Source of the DNA: Haematococcus lacustris
Taxonomy: Eukaryota; Chlorophyta; Chlorophyceae; Chlamydomonadales; Haematococcaceae
Assembly: GCA_030144725.1 (NCBI GenBank)
Contig: JASKMD010000012.1
Span: 10,158,431 to 10,222,430, forward strand
Reading direction: 5' to 3'
DNA: 64,000 nucleotides
In this document: one piece after another, positions 22,602 to 48,900 of the stretch
How the letters are laid out: every line of letters begins with the position of its first letter
How positions within the stretch are numbered: the first letter of the stretch is position 1
Position numbers and translations under genes: made by a program
The notes under the pieces: generated by a model
Told to the model about the DNA's origin: nothing
The model's input: the letters and a program-made list of their open reading frames with translations, nothing else
The model's database searches: none

Positions 22602-23591
22602 CGTGAAGCCAACACAAATACTAGGAATTATCGGTTTTGTTTGTTTGAGTTAGAACTGTTCGAACTGTGTTTGCTTAGAATTGTTGTAAGTGCTCAGTCA
22701 GCTGCCGTGTGAGCTTATAAACTCCGCCTTTCAACTTATGATTACGCGACGCAGCAACAATCATCAAGACGCGTACGTACCTGACGTACCGAACGTACTT
22801 GACAGCTCCCGGCATGTGCTAAGGCTCAAGGTGTCAAGGCTCTTAACTATTGCGCGCTGCTCAATAGCAAACATTTCATCAAGCTCAGCCCTCGGATGCC
22901 CATGCATATGGGGCACACTCTGTGCCCAGCGCCAAATCTGGGAGCATCAGCAACCATATGACCAGCACCCATATGACTGCACAATTTGCACTCCACCCTC
23001 CACCTGACACATGACCCTACTCTCTCACCCACCCTGCTGGCCCCACCAGTACAGTGACTGACACGAGCTTGCCTGTGTGCCTTCGTCAAGCGCATATAAA
23101 ACAACACGTCGACAACAAAAAAACAGGGAGGAAGCATTTTACAAGCCGCTTATCATGCGACCAAGCCAGCTACCCAGCACGACCTATACCTAAGACACAA
23201 GCACATGGGTTCACGATGCTAGTGTTTTGATCCCCCTACCACACTCCCATGTATCACAGGCAAGGTGTTGTCCACATCAGCAGCTACCCAACTACATGCA
23301 GCTGTGTTGATGCAGCTTGAAGTACGCATGGCAATTGAGCTGAGCAACTTGACAGTTGTCACCCCATGCAGCAATCATATCATTTCTACCTCTCCATCGT
23401 GGTTCTCCATCATGCTACTGTGCATCCTGGCGTGTGGGATTTCATGCCCGGACCTAGAAACCTTGCTATGGACACATCAATCTTACGCTATGTAGTAGAG
23501 CGAGGGAGGATGGGTTGCAACCGTTGCCTGGCAGCACAGCATAGCCACTGTGCCGTATCTCCATGCACCATCATACCGTTAACATCTGTAT
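22602..23591. other. Intergenic, no gene seen
   Basis: Lies between the Fanzor N-terminus and the left edge of the CDPK array. I see no family motif in any frame and no clear repeat. Confidence 0.5.
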
Positions 23592-23606
23592 CATGGCTGG
23601 CGAGCC

Positions 23607-26829
<3,223 letters not shown>

Positions 26830-27305
26830 CAAGGACTACAATTGCCAGATGTAGAGCAGGTGCATTAACCACCCTCCTAGCCTACCAAAGGCTAAGCCCA
26901 GCCTGCTTGCATTAGTCAAGTCAATTCTTTGCTTCCGTGGGCACCTGAAGGCGGAAATCTCTCTCCTCGCGAACTCAGCAACCCCTTTTCACGTTTGTCG
27001 CTCTTTTTAGCTTCTCTTTCCACTGTGCGGCGGAAGTTCGTTGAGGTCGCACTGACTTCGGCAAGTCCAGACTGGTATCAGAGGTATGTAATCCGACTAA
27101 GATTTGAAGAACCTTTTTCTTTTCGTGACCTGTCAATGCGAAGAAAGGCGTGAAAGAGTAGGTATGTTGAGGATCTCCGTGATGAGGCTAGAAATACTCC
27201 AGTTACACTTAGGGCATCTGCAGGGAGGACTCATGCCACATATACATCGAATCATCGTCAACAAGAAGGTTTGCCTGGACAGGTGCCATACCGTAATTAG
27301 CTAAG

Positions 27306-29424
27306 ATAGAAAGAAAGAATGACTACGCCCTCCCCAACGGGCGTGAGCTAAGGGAAGTTGGCGCCTCCGACCTTGAGGTCAGGCGTTCCCAACATGGGGT
27401 TGGCAATCTTCATGCAACTGCAGCCCACCTACTCAATCTTTGATGTAACGTTTGCTGCGTCTGCTCCATTGCGATATTGCGCGTTTAATGTAAGACTGGA
27501 ATTGCCATCGGAGTCTTTCGATGCGGGCAGCCACATGTGACCCCGGATGTGTCCCAATCGCAGACCGTGGTTAGCTACACCGGTAAGCTACGTCCTTGGC
27601 TATCCGTTAGCGATGCACGACATGTCGGTGGCGCACACCACTGAAGTCCGGCGAACATGGCTGCGCGAGGTTCCTGATGGTGCAGGCCGCTTGGCGAGGA
27701 TGTGAAGAAACTCGAAACTGTGTGTGGCAGCGCTGTATCGCTGTAATGGTGGGCGGCACAGTAGGGACTAGTCACCCCCTCCAGCTATGATCCGCTTTAT
27801 GTTTTGCACCATTGAACAAACAGCCTGACCTCACACAGATTTTTTATAGCATACTCACTAACGCGTCCGTGGTACTATGCAACTCAATCATTGGGTTTGT
27901 ATGTGACAAGTTATACCGCTTACAAGGTACACATGATGGCTACAGCTATGGGAGCAGCTCAGCCCAGCACCCTCACCAACTGACATCTTCATTCCAACTC
28001 AAAAGGCGCCTGGGGAGGCTAGCAGCCAGGACTGCACCCTATAATGCTCACCACTGCTTGAGCACCGTCAGGTTGCATCTAGAGACAGGTGTCAGCCGCC
28101 GTGCCCTCTCCAAGTGCCGACAGTTCTGCGTCTCTGAGCAGTGCGTCCTCCCCAACCCTCACCGGCCAGGCAAGACATCCACAGTTGGGCGTGAATTCCA
28201 CATCGTGTCCACCTACATGCGGCGCAAGACCCTTGGTAAGATGCAAAGGGGAAGGCAGGGTGGCGTGGGTGGGAAGGGGCTGGGAGAGAGTGGAAGGGGG
28301 TGGAAGGGAGTGGTAGGGGGTGGGAGGGGGGGCTGAGGGGAGGGTTGAGGGGGGGCTGAGGCTGGGAATAACCGCATGTCTTTGCTCTGCTGCCTGCTTT
28401 CAGACCAACTATTGCGCGCAAAGGCAATACACCTGCAATTTGATGAGTGCACATGCGATCGCCATGGCAAGGTGCTCGTATTGCGAGTGACAGCAGCAGT
28501 CACCCCGCAGCACCTGCCAGAAGGCTGGGAGCAGAGACCCGGTGGTGGGGCTGGGGCAAGGGCTGGGGCTGGGGCTGGGGCAAGGGATGGGGCTGGGGCT
28601 GGGGCTGGGGCTGGGGCTGGGGCTGGGGCAAGCTGGAGGGTACCCAAGCTACTGAGCCACGTGTGCACCCACATCCGTGGGAAGCTTGCTGCAGCTGCGC
28701 CCCCTCAGCAGCAGCTGACACCTGCAGGCACCACCCCTGAGCTGGCTGAGCCTGCTGGTGCACCCCCTCAGCAGCAGCAACAGCTGGCAGCGGCAAGCAC
28801 GTCCCGTAAGCGTGGGGCACCTGCAGCTAACAAGTCGAGGGCAGCAAAGCAAGGTGAGACAACACCACGTACTGCACCTAGCACCTTGTTTAAGCGTAGT
28901 AGAGCAGCCGGTAATGCACTAGCGCCAGCAGCAGCTCCAAAAGCTCATAGTGGTATCCAGTCGTCACGACTGCCGTCGTCGCGTCCACATGCCAAAAGCA
29001 AAACATGTTCCGACTGCTGCTGCGTGTTGCAGGTGCCACTCACAACAGCGTGGCGAAGCGTGCTAGTGCGGCGCGCCTCGCATGTGGCGAAATCGCATGA
29101 ATTCAAATGCTTATCCTTGGACATGCACTGAGCACCGCTGAGAGCGAGATAGTTTTTGCTGCGTCTGCCACATCGTAGATATGACTCTCCTCTGTTCAAA
29201 GCACTGTTTACATATATTTTTGACTGAGTGGCTGCGGAGAAACGGGCTTCGTATCACAGGGGGGTGGTTTTCAGGTAGTTGGGAACGCCTGACTTGAGGT
29301 CATCTTGCTATCCAACCCACCAGAGTATTTTTCTTAAATCATTTGGTGAGGTCGTTCCCGTGACCTTCCACTCGTTGCAGATTCATCCATCACCAACTAA
29401 GCCACCCACCGCACGACGGGTCTA
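27306..29424 (-). mobile_element. tRNA-derived SINE split by a hAT element
   Basis: The SINE 3' part is 27306-27379 and the 5' head is 29293-29424 on the minus strand, with the hAT at 27380-29292 between. The head keeps the box A-like GTGGCTTAGTTGG; box B is degraded (GGGAACGACC). Intact relatives at 33904-34095 and 38074-38266 show the uninterrupted order. Confidence 0.8.
27380..29292. mobile_element. hAT-like DNA transposon, 1.9 kb, inserted in a SINE
   Basis: Termini are CAGGCGTTCCCAAC (27380-27393) and its inverted complement (29278-29291). The 8-bp target duplication CTTGAGGT lies at 27372-27379 and 29293-29300; the duplicated bases are single-copy in uninterrupted SINEs. The interior has coding-like stretches on the plus strand (27812-28230; 28402-28520, with KAIHLQFDECTCDRHGKV, faintly like a hAT DE-containing region; 28700-29131), but no complete transposase. 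A (GGGGCT)n array lies at 28537-28632. It may be an autonomous-derived or non-autonomous copy. Confidence 0.82.
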
Positions 29425-29711
29425 GATACCAAAAATAGCTAGATAGTATGCACGCATGCATGCGTTCAACCACTCCTAGCCTAACTCCCTGCCACCTAAC
29501 TCAAGCAAGAAGGAATCCTCATTAAGGCACGAGTTCATGTTCATAAGAATTTCAAGTGTGGTGCCAAGGCATTAGATAGGGATGAGAGGAAGGCGGTGTG
29601 ACGAGCCACATGTCTTGCCGGCACAAGCGGTAATGAATGGTGGTAGGGTGTAGTCATGACGTACAGAAGATGGCACTTCAAAATTGAACATATATGCATG
29701 GCTGGCGAGCC

Positions 29712-33451
<3,740 letters not shown>

Positions 33452-33903
33452 CAAGGACTACAATTGCCAGATGTAGAGCAGGTGCATTAACCACCTTCCT
33501 AGCCTACCAAAGGCTAAGCCCAGCCTGCTTGCATTAGTCAAGTCAATTCTTTGCTTCCGTGGGCACCTGAAGGCGGAAATCTCTCTCCTCGCGAACTCAG
33601 CAACGCCTTTTCACGTTTGTCGCTTTCCACTGTGCGGCGGAAGTTCGTTGAGGTCGCACTGACTTCGGCAAGTCCAGACTGGTATCAGAGGTATGTAATC
33701 CGACTAAGCTGAATCGAGCAAGTAACAAAGATTTGAAGAACCTTTTTCTTTTCGTAACCTGTCAATGCGAAGAAAGGCGTGAAAGAGTAGGTATGTTGAG
33801 GGTCTCCGTGATGAGGCTAGAAATACTCCAGTTGCACTTTGGGACAGACATGCATCAAATCATCGTCTACAAGAAGGTTTGCCTGGACAGGTGCTGGGCC
33901 AGG
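33452..33903. promoter_or_regulatory. Upstream region of CDPK copy 2 (unit-type promoter)
   Basis: About 450 bases between the start codon and the SINE, shared with copies 1 (26830-27305) and 3 (37602-38073). It includes CTGTGCGGCGGAAGTTCG and pyrimidine-rich CTTTTTCTTTTCGT. It should hold the promoter and 5' UTR; no TATA box is obvious. Copy 2 lacks 22 bases near 33840 that copy 3 has. Copy 4 does not share this region. Confidence 0.5.
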
Positions 33904-34095
33904 AAAGAATGACTACGCCCTCCCCGACGGGCGTGAGTTAAGGGAAGTTGGCGCCTCGGGCCTTGAGGTCACCTTGCAATCCAACCCACCAGAGTACTTT
34001 TCTTACATCATCGTCGTCAGGTGAGGTCGAACCCGTGACCTTCCACTCGTTGCGGAATCATCCATCACCAACTAAGCCACCAACCGCACGACGGG
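33904..34095 (-). mobile_element. tRNA-derived SINE between CDPK copies 2 and 3
   Basis: Minus strand: starts GCGGTTGGTGGCTTAGTTGG (box A-like), then GGTCACGGGTTCGACC (box B), a body with GGTGGGTTGGATTGCAAGG, the hairpin CGCCCGTCGGGGAGGGCG, TAGTC and a TTCTTTC tail. Confidence 0.85.
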
Positions 34096-34375
34096 TCTGG
34101 ATACCCAACACAGCTAGATTGTATGCACGCATGCATGCGTTCAACCATTCCTAGCCTATCCACCTAACTCAAGCAAAAAGGAATCCTCATTAAGGCACGT
34201 GTTCATGTTCATAAGAATTTCAAGTGTGATGTCAAGGCATTAGATAGGGATGAGAGGAAGGCGGTGCGACAAGCCACATGTCTTGCCGGCACAAGCGGTA
34301 ATGAATGGTGGTCGTAGTCATGACGTAGAGAAGATGGCACTCCAAAATTGAACATATATGCATGGCTGGCGAGCC

Positions 34376-37601
<3,226 letters not shown>

Positions 37602-38073
37602 CAAGGACTACAATTGCCAGATGTAGAGCAGGTGCATTAACCACCTTCCTAGCCTACCAAAGGCTAAGCCCAGCCTGCTTGCATTAGTCAAGTCAATTCT
37701 TTGCTTCCGTGGGCACCTGAAGGCGGAAATCTCTCTCCTCGCGAACTCAGCAACGCCTTTTCACGTTTGTCGCTTTCCACTGTGCGGCGGAAGTTCGTTG
37801 AGGTCGCACTGACTTCGGCAAGTCCAGACTGGTATCAGAGGTATGTAATCCGACTAAGCTGAATCGAGCAAGTAACAAAGATTTGAAGAACCTTTTTCTT
37901 TTCGTAACCTGTCAATGCGAAGAAAGGCGTGAAAGAGTAGGTATGTTGAGGGTCTCCGTGATGAGGCTAGAAATACTCCAGTTGCACTTTGGGCATCTGC
38001 AGGGGGGACTCATGCCAGACATGCATCAAATCATCGTCTACAAGAAGGTTTGCCTGGACAGGTGCTGGGCCAG

Positions 38074-38266
38074 GAAAGAATGACTACGCCCTCCCCGACG
38101 GGCGTGAGTTAAGGGAAGTTGGCGCCTCGGGCCTTGAGGTCACCTTGCAATCCAACCCACCAGAGTACTTTTCTTATATCATCGTCGTCAGGTGAGGTCG
38201 AACCCGTGACCTTCCACTCGTTGCGGAATCATCCATCACCAACTAAGCCACCAACCGCACGACGGG
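38074..38266 (-). mobile_element. tRNA-derived SINE between CDPK copies 3 and 4
   Basis: Nearly identical to 33904-34095 and at the same place in the repeat unit, so it was duplicated with the unit and not inserted independently. Confidence 0.85.
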
Positions 38267-38546
38267 TCTGGATACCCAACACAGCTAGATTGTATGCACG
38301 CATGCATTCGTTCAACCATTCCTAGCCTATCCACCTAACTCAAGCAAAAAGGAATCCTCATTAAGGCACGTGTTCATGTTCATAAGAATTTCAAGTGTGA
38401 TGTCAAGGCATTAGATAGGGATGAGAGGAAGGCGGTGCGACAAGCCACATGTCTTGCCGGCACAAGCGGTAATGAATGGTGGTCGTAGTCATGACGTAGA
38501 GAAGATGGCACTCCAAAATTGAACATATATGCATGGCTGGCGAGCC

Positions 38547-41771
<3,225 letters not shown>

Positions 41772-43337
41772 CAAGGACTACAATTGCCAGATGTAGAGCA
41801 GGTGCATTAACCACCCTCCTAGCCTACCAAAGGCTAAGCCCAGCCTGCTTGCATTAGTCGAGGCAAACACATACTCCTGTGTGGCACCTGTAAGCGAGGC
41901 GATTGCACCGTGCAGGTTTAGTTGTGCATCTCCCGCTCTATTTTTAAACTTCTCTCCCTCTCTTTTCGTGGCAGTGCAGATAAGATTTTCCTGACGAGAC
42001 AGTCCTGTCTCCTGGGCCTGCAATTACAGGCCAAGCCTAAGTCCGTGCCACAGTTTCTTGCTTTGATACTCTTCCTTCGTTTTCCGCATTGTTGAGTAAG
42101 GCACTTGTATAAACACTGCAAAGCTTGAGGTAGTTGCAGACGTAGATGTCGTATTGGTCGCTCATCGCATAAGCAATCTTCGTCCCGCGTTCACATTCAG
42201 GAGACAGGTCTCTTGATTTTCTTCAGTTTTCTTCTGCTGCAGTCGATTGTCCGCACACAGCATAACCCCCTGACGTTTGACTGCCGTTGGAGTGGTTGCA
42301 TTTCCTAGATTTAGATGTCGTACTAATCGATTATTAGACGGGGCGGGGGGGCCTCGTCAACAGCACACACGCAAATCAGTGCACAACTAGCGATTTTGAG
42401 GGTGTGGTTTTTGTATGCTATCCGCCTCGGAATGAGACTGATGTTCCATAATACTTGAATTACATAATTGATATTTAGATACATTTTGCTTAGCTACTCC
42501 TTACGGAGCAGTACTGCGCCATACCTGTTGCTACAACACTGCACCAAGACTCATCGTGCAATACTGCACCATAATTAGCATATAAGTAGTATGATGAAAC
42601 AAGTAGTTATGTTGGCAGTTCATTGGTATTTTACTGGTTTTAAGATCGTTGTTCCTTTTGATTGTGTTTGCTTTTCATTGTGTAGGACTGCACCTGGTCT
42701 AGTACACTCTTGCATTATACCCCAGTGTGCCTCACTGCACCACAACTCAGGCGACCCCAACTAGCAAAAAATGACAGGAAATGATAGGAAACCGACCCCT
42801 GGTAATCAAAACGACGCCGCGTCTCAGCCACGTGGTTTCTATTTATGTTTCGCACATCACTGGATAGAGGACTCTGTCAGCTATGCAGTGCAGCTTGTAA
42901 CATTAAATATTATGCACTGTGCTGAGTGCTATGGCGGCTCAAATCTTGACATTCAAATTCATGCCAGTTTTGCTCATGCGGGCCTCGCCGCGACCGACCG
43001 CCGCAACCGACGTGGCCCAGTAGCCTCTGCAAACAGTCAGGGACAGTCGCCGCAGTCAAAACAATTCACATGGCACGCCAAACCGATGTAACGACGCCCC
43101 TCCACCCATGCTCGGAAGTATACAAGGCTGCTGCATTGCTTGACCGATTCGTGAGTAGTACCTACTACCTGGCCACTCGGTAAGGCCACTCAAGGTGTGT
43201 AGGCCATTGCTACGTTACCTTGCTCGACATGTTGGGTCCGATCCCTCCCGCCCGCCCTCCGCTTGCGTGTCCAGCTTGTGTCCAGCTCCGCCCTGACCCC
43301 CTGCTGCTCAGCTGGAGGGGTGGGCAGCCCAGGGGTA

Positions 43338-43530
43338 GCACCAGCACCAGCTGTCTGCTGCTGCCAGGGGGGTGCAGCAGGAGGGGGGGGCAGGTCTGGC
43401 CAGCACCAGCTGTCTGCTGCTGCCAGGGGGGTGCAGCACGAGGGGGGTAGCAGGTCAGGGGCGGCACCAGCACCAGCTGTCTGCTGCTGCCAGGGGGGTG
43501 CAGCAGGAGGGGGTAGCAGGTCAGGGGCGG
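43338..43530. repeat. Minisatellite, unit about 50-70 bp
   Basis: Three clear copies of a unit containing CACCAGCTGTCTGCTGCTGC and CAGGGGGGTGCAGCA, with a fourth degenerate copy. Unit length varies through small indels. Confidence 0.85.
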
Positions 43531-43677
43531 CACCAGCACCGGCACCTGTTGCTGCCTCCAGCTCATCGCCTTGTTGTGCCACCAGCGGGTCTGCCATGCG
43601 TGTCAAGCCGGCTGCAGTTGCTGTCAGCCCACCGGCGCAGGACCTCAATGGAAAGGTCTAGGATGCACGGCTTGGAG

Positions 43678-43748
43678 CTTGGGCTTGGGCTTGGGCTTGG
43701 GCTTGGGCTTGGGCTTGGGCTTGGGCTTGGGCTTGGGCTTGGGCTTGG
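43678..43748 (+). repeat. (GGGCTT)n hexanucleotide array
   Basis: About eleven perfect GGGCTT units. Confidence 0.95.
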
Positions 43749-43799
43749 AGCTGAGCACGCCGCCGGCCCTGGACCATTGGTCTAGGATGCACAAGGGGT

Positions 43800-44085
43800 G
43801 GGAGGGTGGGCTTGGGGCTGGGGGCTGGGGGTGGGAGGGGGTGGGAGGGGGTGGGAGGGGGTGGGAGGGGGTGGGGCTGGGGCTGGGAGGGGGTGGGAGG
43901 GGGTGGGAGGGGGTGGGAGGGGGGAGGGGGGAGGGGGGAGGGGGTGGGAGGGGGTGGGAGGGGCTGGGAGGGGGTGGGAGGGGTGGGACTGGGGGTGGGA
44001 GGGGCTGGGAGGGCGGGGCTGGGGCTGGAAGGGGGTGGGAGGGGGTGGGAGGGCGGGGCTGGGGGAGGGAGTGGGTGGGCAAAGT
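43800..44085 (+). repeat. (GTGGGAGGGG)n G-rich array
   Basis: Irregular array of GGGAGGGGGT and GGGGCTGGGA units, almost pure purine/T on the plus strand. Glycine-rich open frames here are artefacts. Confidence 0.9.
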
Positions 44086-44820
44086 TAGGTTACGCCAATG
44101 TATGTTCCCACGAGCTTTCTCAATGAAATGACGTGCTTTCTTCTCCAACAGGTGTGTTGTTGAGTTAGGAACAAACTTACAGAGAAACAATCTAAATATT
44201 CAGTGTGGTCAACTCACAACATGCCAGTTTGTGGAAGGGGGTCCCTTTTTCTGCGTGTCTGGCTAGAGAGAAACGCACATTTTCCGCGTATATTGCAATG
44301 TCGCTCTGTAACTTGCCCCACGACGGTCTTCCGACGCCGCCTGCACCAATGAAAGGCTCGCGGAGTGAGCCTGGCGGGCTAAACATAGATTGTACTTCAG
44401 GCTCGATGCCAAGCGCAGTTCGCTTATTGGTGCCGCTACTCACCACTAGAACAATCGATAGTGAGCAGCTGAGGTGTGTCCGCGTTCGCTTGCGCCGGCA
44501 TGGACTCTGATGCAAGGATTAACGCGCCGCCTGCCAGTAGATGCGGAGTAATTCGCAGGTGCCAATGTGACAAACGCTATCAGAAATGGTGCAGTATTGA
44601 AAGAGTATTTGCATGAAGATTACCAACCCCATGTTGGGACATCCCGACCACAACTAGTGGTACAGTAAAACACATTAGCGATATTTCACCAAACCGGCAT
44701 ATTTGTGAATTTTCGTTCGAACCCCAATCTTACAGTAGCATCGTAGGGGCTATGAGCCAATTCTCAGGCCAAAATGCCCGATAATGCTGTTACTGATTTG
44801 CCTGAGTTAGGTTGGTGGGC

Positions 44821-45712
44821 TCAGACTATTGCCAGGGTATCCAGCTGCCAGGCTGCCATGGCTGCCTCGATCTCTTTGGTGGTGTGCACCGCATGGCGCA
44901 ACAGCCGGCCCCGGTTTGTTGGGTCCTCCAACCAGTCATCATTCACATGCTCACCCTCCCTCAGCTCAAGCATGCCCCGCTGCAAAGCCACCTCAGCCTG
45001 CATGGCTTCAGCACCACCCCACCCTCCCCCACCAGCCAGCTGACCTCCAATCCGCACACCGTGCGGCGCACGTAGGTGCACTGCCGCTAGGACCACGCTG
45101 GCTTTTTCCCCACCACCCAGGCCCTCACCCCAAATCTGCGCTGATGCTCGTGAGTGCCCGGCAAGGGACACTGACTTCTTGAGCCTGCCAGCGAAGAGCA
45201 GCGTGAGGATGTTGCCGAATGCGGTCTGCAGCTGCTCGCCGACGTGGTCCACCATGTTGGTGTCAGTGAGGTAGCGGGGGATGGCTTCGAGGCAGGCACG
45301 GAGGTCGGAATGCGCGGCCAGCACGACAGCGACTGCTGCACTCGCGCGAGTGTTCTCGCCGTCTCCGGGCAGGCCGCGGCACAGCTGCAAGAACAAATTC
45401 ATGCAGCTCAGGTTCGGGATGTCTGCCCCGCTCGCTGCAGGCCTTCACACGTGGCTGCACAGCGTCGGCCAGGAAGGCATCCAAAAGCTTTTGCGGGAGG
45501 TGAGCGGTCAGTTGAGCAAGTTTACATTTCCGTCCATGAAATGTATTGTCCCTAACGCGGGCAGCGCGGGCCTCTCCTAGAGCCTTCCTTCTGCTCTGCG
45601 CCTCGGTGAGTTCGGGTTGTTGTGCCTCGTCGCGGTTAAACATGTCGAAGTCGGGGTCCTCCGGCACTCGTCTAGGCCCACCCACACCGGTTCGTCTCTT
45701 CTTCCTCGCTAT
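44821..45712 (-). pseudogene. Fanzor-like N-terminal remnant with internal deletion
   Basis: Minus-strand pieces match the remnant at 20066-22589: IARKKRRTG at 45712 (ATA where ATG is expected), KALGEARAARVRDNTFHGRK, LTAHLPQKLLDAFLADAVQP, then a jump from CSER directly to NLSCMNLFLQLCRGLPG (about 150 bases missing), IPRYLTDTNMVDHVGEQLQT, LFAGRLKKSVSLAG, a frame change, and EIEAAMAAWQLDTLA at the lower end. No RuvC part follows. It lies just upstream of the DFR-like gene in the opposite orientation. Confidence 0.65.
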
Positions 45713-45940
45713 AAACAATAGCAACGCGACACACATGCCAACCCAACGCTGGTGTGGTCTGCCATTCTGTCTGTCTGACAGCCAACCGCGTTGTTTGCCA
45801 ACCGCGCTCAAATATTTGTCGCAGTGCAACTGTCCTAGGGCCACGCCCCACTGAGCTGCGCAGATCATCAACTACATCAATGCAAAAAATGTAAAACATC
45901 AATGTCAGCCGGTAAACTCAAGTAAGTTTCATGTGAGCAA

Positions 45941-48900
45941 ATGCCATCAATGTCAACCGGTCATGACATAGCAGCTTGCGGCATGTTGCCGGCTCTTTAC
46001 CCCGCCGAGTTAGCCGCTGAACGCACAGCTGTGCTCGTAACTGGCGCATCAGGCTATGTAGCCGGTCCTCTTGTGCAGCGGTGCGTTGCGATGGTAAAAA
46101 TCATTTGTGCAGGACACGTGCAATGGCTATTGAAACGTCTGCTTTCAAAGTCTTGTACCCTGTGTTGGTTCAGCCCCAGGGTTCAATGTGTCCATGACAG
46201 CGTCCCTGGGGCTGCGGGTAGCTAGCCTTGCACTACTGCCTGACCCCCACAGGGGCAACAAGCCAGTTTGGCATGCTCCACATGCACTGATGTAAGCTGA
46301 CACAGCTTCAACATGGCACACTCTACTGTGCAACAGGTTGCTGGGTCTGGGCCTCTTGGCATGATATCGATACTTTCACTCACGGAAACTGCCACAATTT
46401 ACATGGACCAAGGGACACACTCCTTACAATGCTTCACCATGCTCGCAGCCGCTTGTAGCCCAGGCCTGGGTACTCCCTGCCCTTTAATGGCAGCTTCAGT
46501 TGCTCTGGCCACCTGGACAGCTCCAGTGACCGCCACCTTCTCTTCACAATGCGTTGCATGGTCAGTGCTGCATTGCAGTCCCTGTCTAGTACAGTCCCTG
46601 CCTAGTGAACAAAACTTAAAGCTGGCAATTTTTCTAGTGAACTTGGCAGTCTTGCCCTGGCCCTGGCCTTCGCCCTCAGTGGGCTGGGCCGGCTCAGCTG
46701 CCTGCTCAGTCTTGATGCGGTGGGCTGGGAGGGAAGCACCAAGCCTGGGCTCAGAGGCTCCTGCCTGTCTCTGCAGCCGGCTGCCTGGGGGCTGTGGGGG
46801 CTGGCGCGGGGGCAGCTGGGGGCACCACATCAGGCCCCGTACTACCTGCTCATGCCGCTGTGCCCCCTGTGTGCTGCCTGTGTGGTTTCCCCACCAGGTG
46901 GGCCACCAGGCACACAGCTTGCAGTGCAGTCCCTGCCTACCCACCTGCCAGCTACATGCCGCATCACCTCCTCCATGGTACCCAACCCACCTGGGTGTGG
47001 CCCCATGGCCCAGTGCAGGTGCCTGACCCTTAGGCAGCGTGGCTCCACAGTTCAGCTGGAGCCCCTCAGCTCTGATGGCTGCATGGCTGACATGGGTGGC
47101 AGGGTTTGGGTTTGGGTTTAACCCACACCCCTGAGGCTTGGGAGGACACTGGACTTGCAAGAGGGGTGCAGGGGCAGCGCTGGCAGTGGCACCCAGGCAG
47201 GCAGGCAGGCAGGCAGGCTCCTGTATGCTGTATGAGCCTGCAGCTGCTGTTTCGTGACCTGGCAGGCCTGACGCTGGCATTGACATCATACAAGCTGATG
47301 AAGCAGCCGCTAGCTAAGGACCTGGTGGCTGCTTCACAGCCCGCCAGTGTGGGCTGTAGCAACTACAGTGGGTAGTCTAGATGGGCGCTCATGCAGCAAC
47401 AGCTTGCTCATTCATTGGTAGGTCTTGGTGCCTGGGCAGCGTAGCGCCTCGAGGCCACGCCACCAGCACAGCTCAGGGGCCGCCACCTGCTCTCACCACT
47501 AGGCTGTAGGTTTTAACTCCTGTCCTGTGCTGGGTGCTGGTGAGACTGAGTCGTGGATCTCCAAAACTGCGCAGTGAGAAATCACAGCCGTCTCGAAGCA
47601 TAGCTCCCAGTGGCGCAATGGCTGCATTGGTGTCCCTGTCCACTACCACCTACAGCCTGGCAGCTGGCGGACAGGTCAGCCGGCTGCAGCCTCACCCTTG
47701 TCGGTGCCAGGCTGGGAGGCGGAGCATGGAGAGGGGCCAGCTGCAGCTTGTGGCAGTCGACCTGCACCCTCCAACCCCATCTCATGAGCAGCGGCCCCCT
47801 GGTGCCATGCCTGCTGCGCATGCGGCGGGTGGTAGACCTCACTTCTGGCTTGCGTCATCACGCAAATCACCTGCATCATCCTCGTTGTCATGACCAGCAT
47901 CATCTATGTCGTCCTCCTGCACGTCTTCCTCCTCCTTTTCCTCCTCATCCACATCATCCACTCCATCGTGCTCGTCGAGAACATCACCATCTTGCCTCCA
48001 TTGAGCTACCCCGTCACCTAGGGAGTGCACCAGCCTCACGGCAGCCAGCCTGAGGATTGCCAGCTCAGAGCAGCTTGGGGTGGTGTGGCACTGATGGCCA
48101 ACAGGGGTTGGTGGACCGGGCTCATGCCTGCTGGCAATGCACAGGCCAGCCGGCAGGGCGTGTCCATCACCCCTCCACCCCACCCCTCCACTGCTCTCAC
48201 ACGCTGGCCTTCCCACTCCTTAGCGGCAGTCCCGCAGCACTGGGCCCTACCCTAGCCTGCCGGCAGAGGAGGGGGAGGGTCAGGGTCAGGCTAACCCCTA
48301 ATCCCCACCCACCCCCTAACTCTTACCCCTAAGCCTGCCCAAATGCAGCATGCAGCAGTGGAGCCACCCCTCCACTGCTCTAACGATATGATACGATGCG
48401 ATACGGAAGCACAATGGCGTCTGGTTCTTCACCCCTCCACTGCTTTGACCCGCGCTCTCGTCTCAGCTAGGCTGCCTTACTTCTATGTTTGGGCTCCATC
48501 ATGTTCTGACCCACCTACCGCCCTACCGGCACCTCGTAGCATTGCGCCCCTACCCCTAAGCCTGCCCGCATGCAGCATGCAGCTGCGTCACCCCATGCAG
48601 CTGTGACCTGCGCAGGCTGCTGGCTGCTGGCCACACTGTGCATGCCACTGTGCGCAACCCTGGCCATGAGGGCAGCGTGGCGCACCTGAAGGCCCTGCCA
48701 GGTGCTGAGCAGCGGCTGAAGCTGTTCAAGGCAGACCTCCTGGAGCCCGGCAGCTTCAATGAGGCAGTGCAGGTGAAGTGCCGCGTGCTGACCACCAGCC
48801 AGGGAACAGCCTGCACCACTGCTCTTGCGCGCATTCCATGCAATCCTTCATCTACTCCCACAGTGGGGCTCAGGCACATGCTCAGGGCGCGTTTGCATGA

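Larger units (their letters stand above)
41861..44820. other. Intergenic stretch with minisatellites, no gene recognised
   Basis: 41861-42760 is AT-richer; it must contain the promoter of CDPK copy 4. 42746-42806 resembles 6309-6366 (CCGACCCCTGGTA core). 42771-43091 has an open frame without recognised motifs. 43338-43530 and 43678-44085 are repeats listed separately. 44200-44515 shows open frames on both strands without a family motif. Confidence 0.5.

Noticed and set aside
28536..28674. Gly-Ala or Pro-rich protein in the hAT element
   Set aside because: Translation of the GGGGCT array.
43338..43530. CRISPR array
   Set aside because: Units are contiguous and variable with no unique spacers, in a eukaryotic genome; it is a minisatellite.
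43571..44131. Glycine-rich protein gene
   Set aside because: The frame is produced by the GGGCTT and GTGGGAGGGG arrays, and several overlapping frames are equally open.
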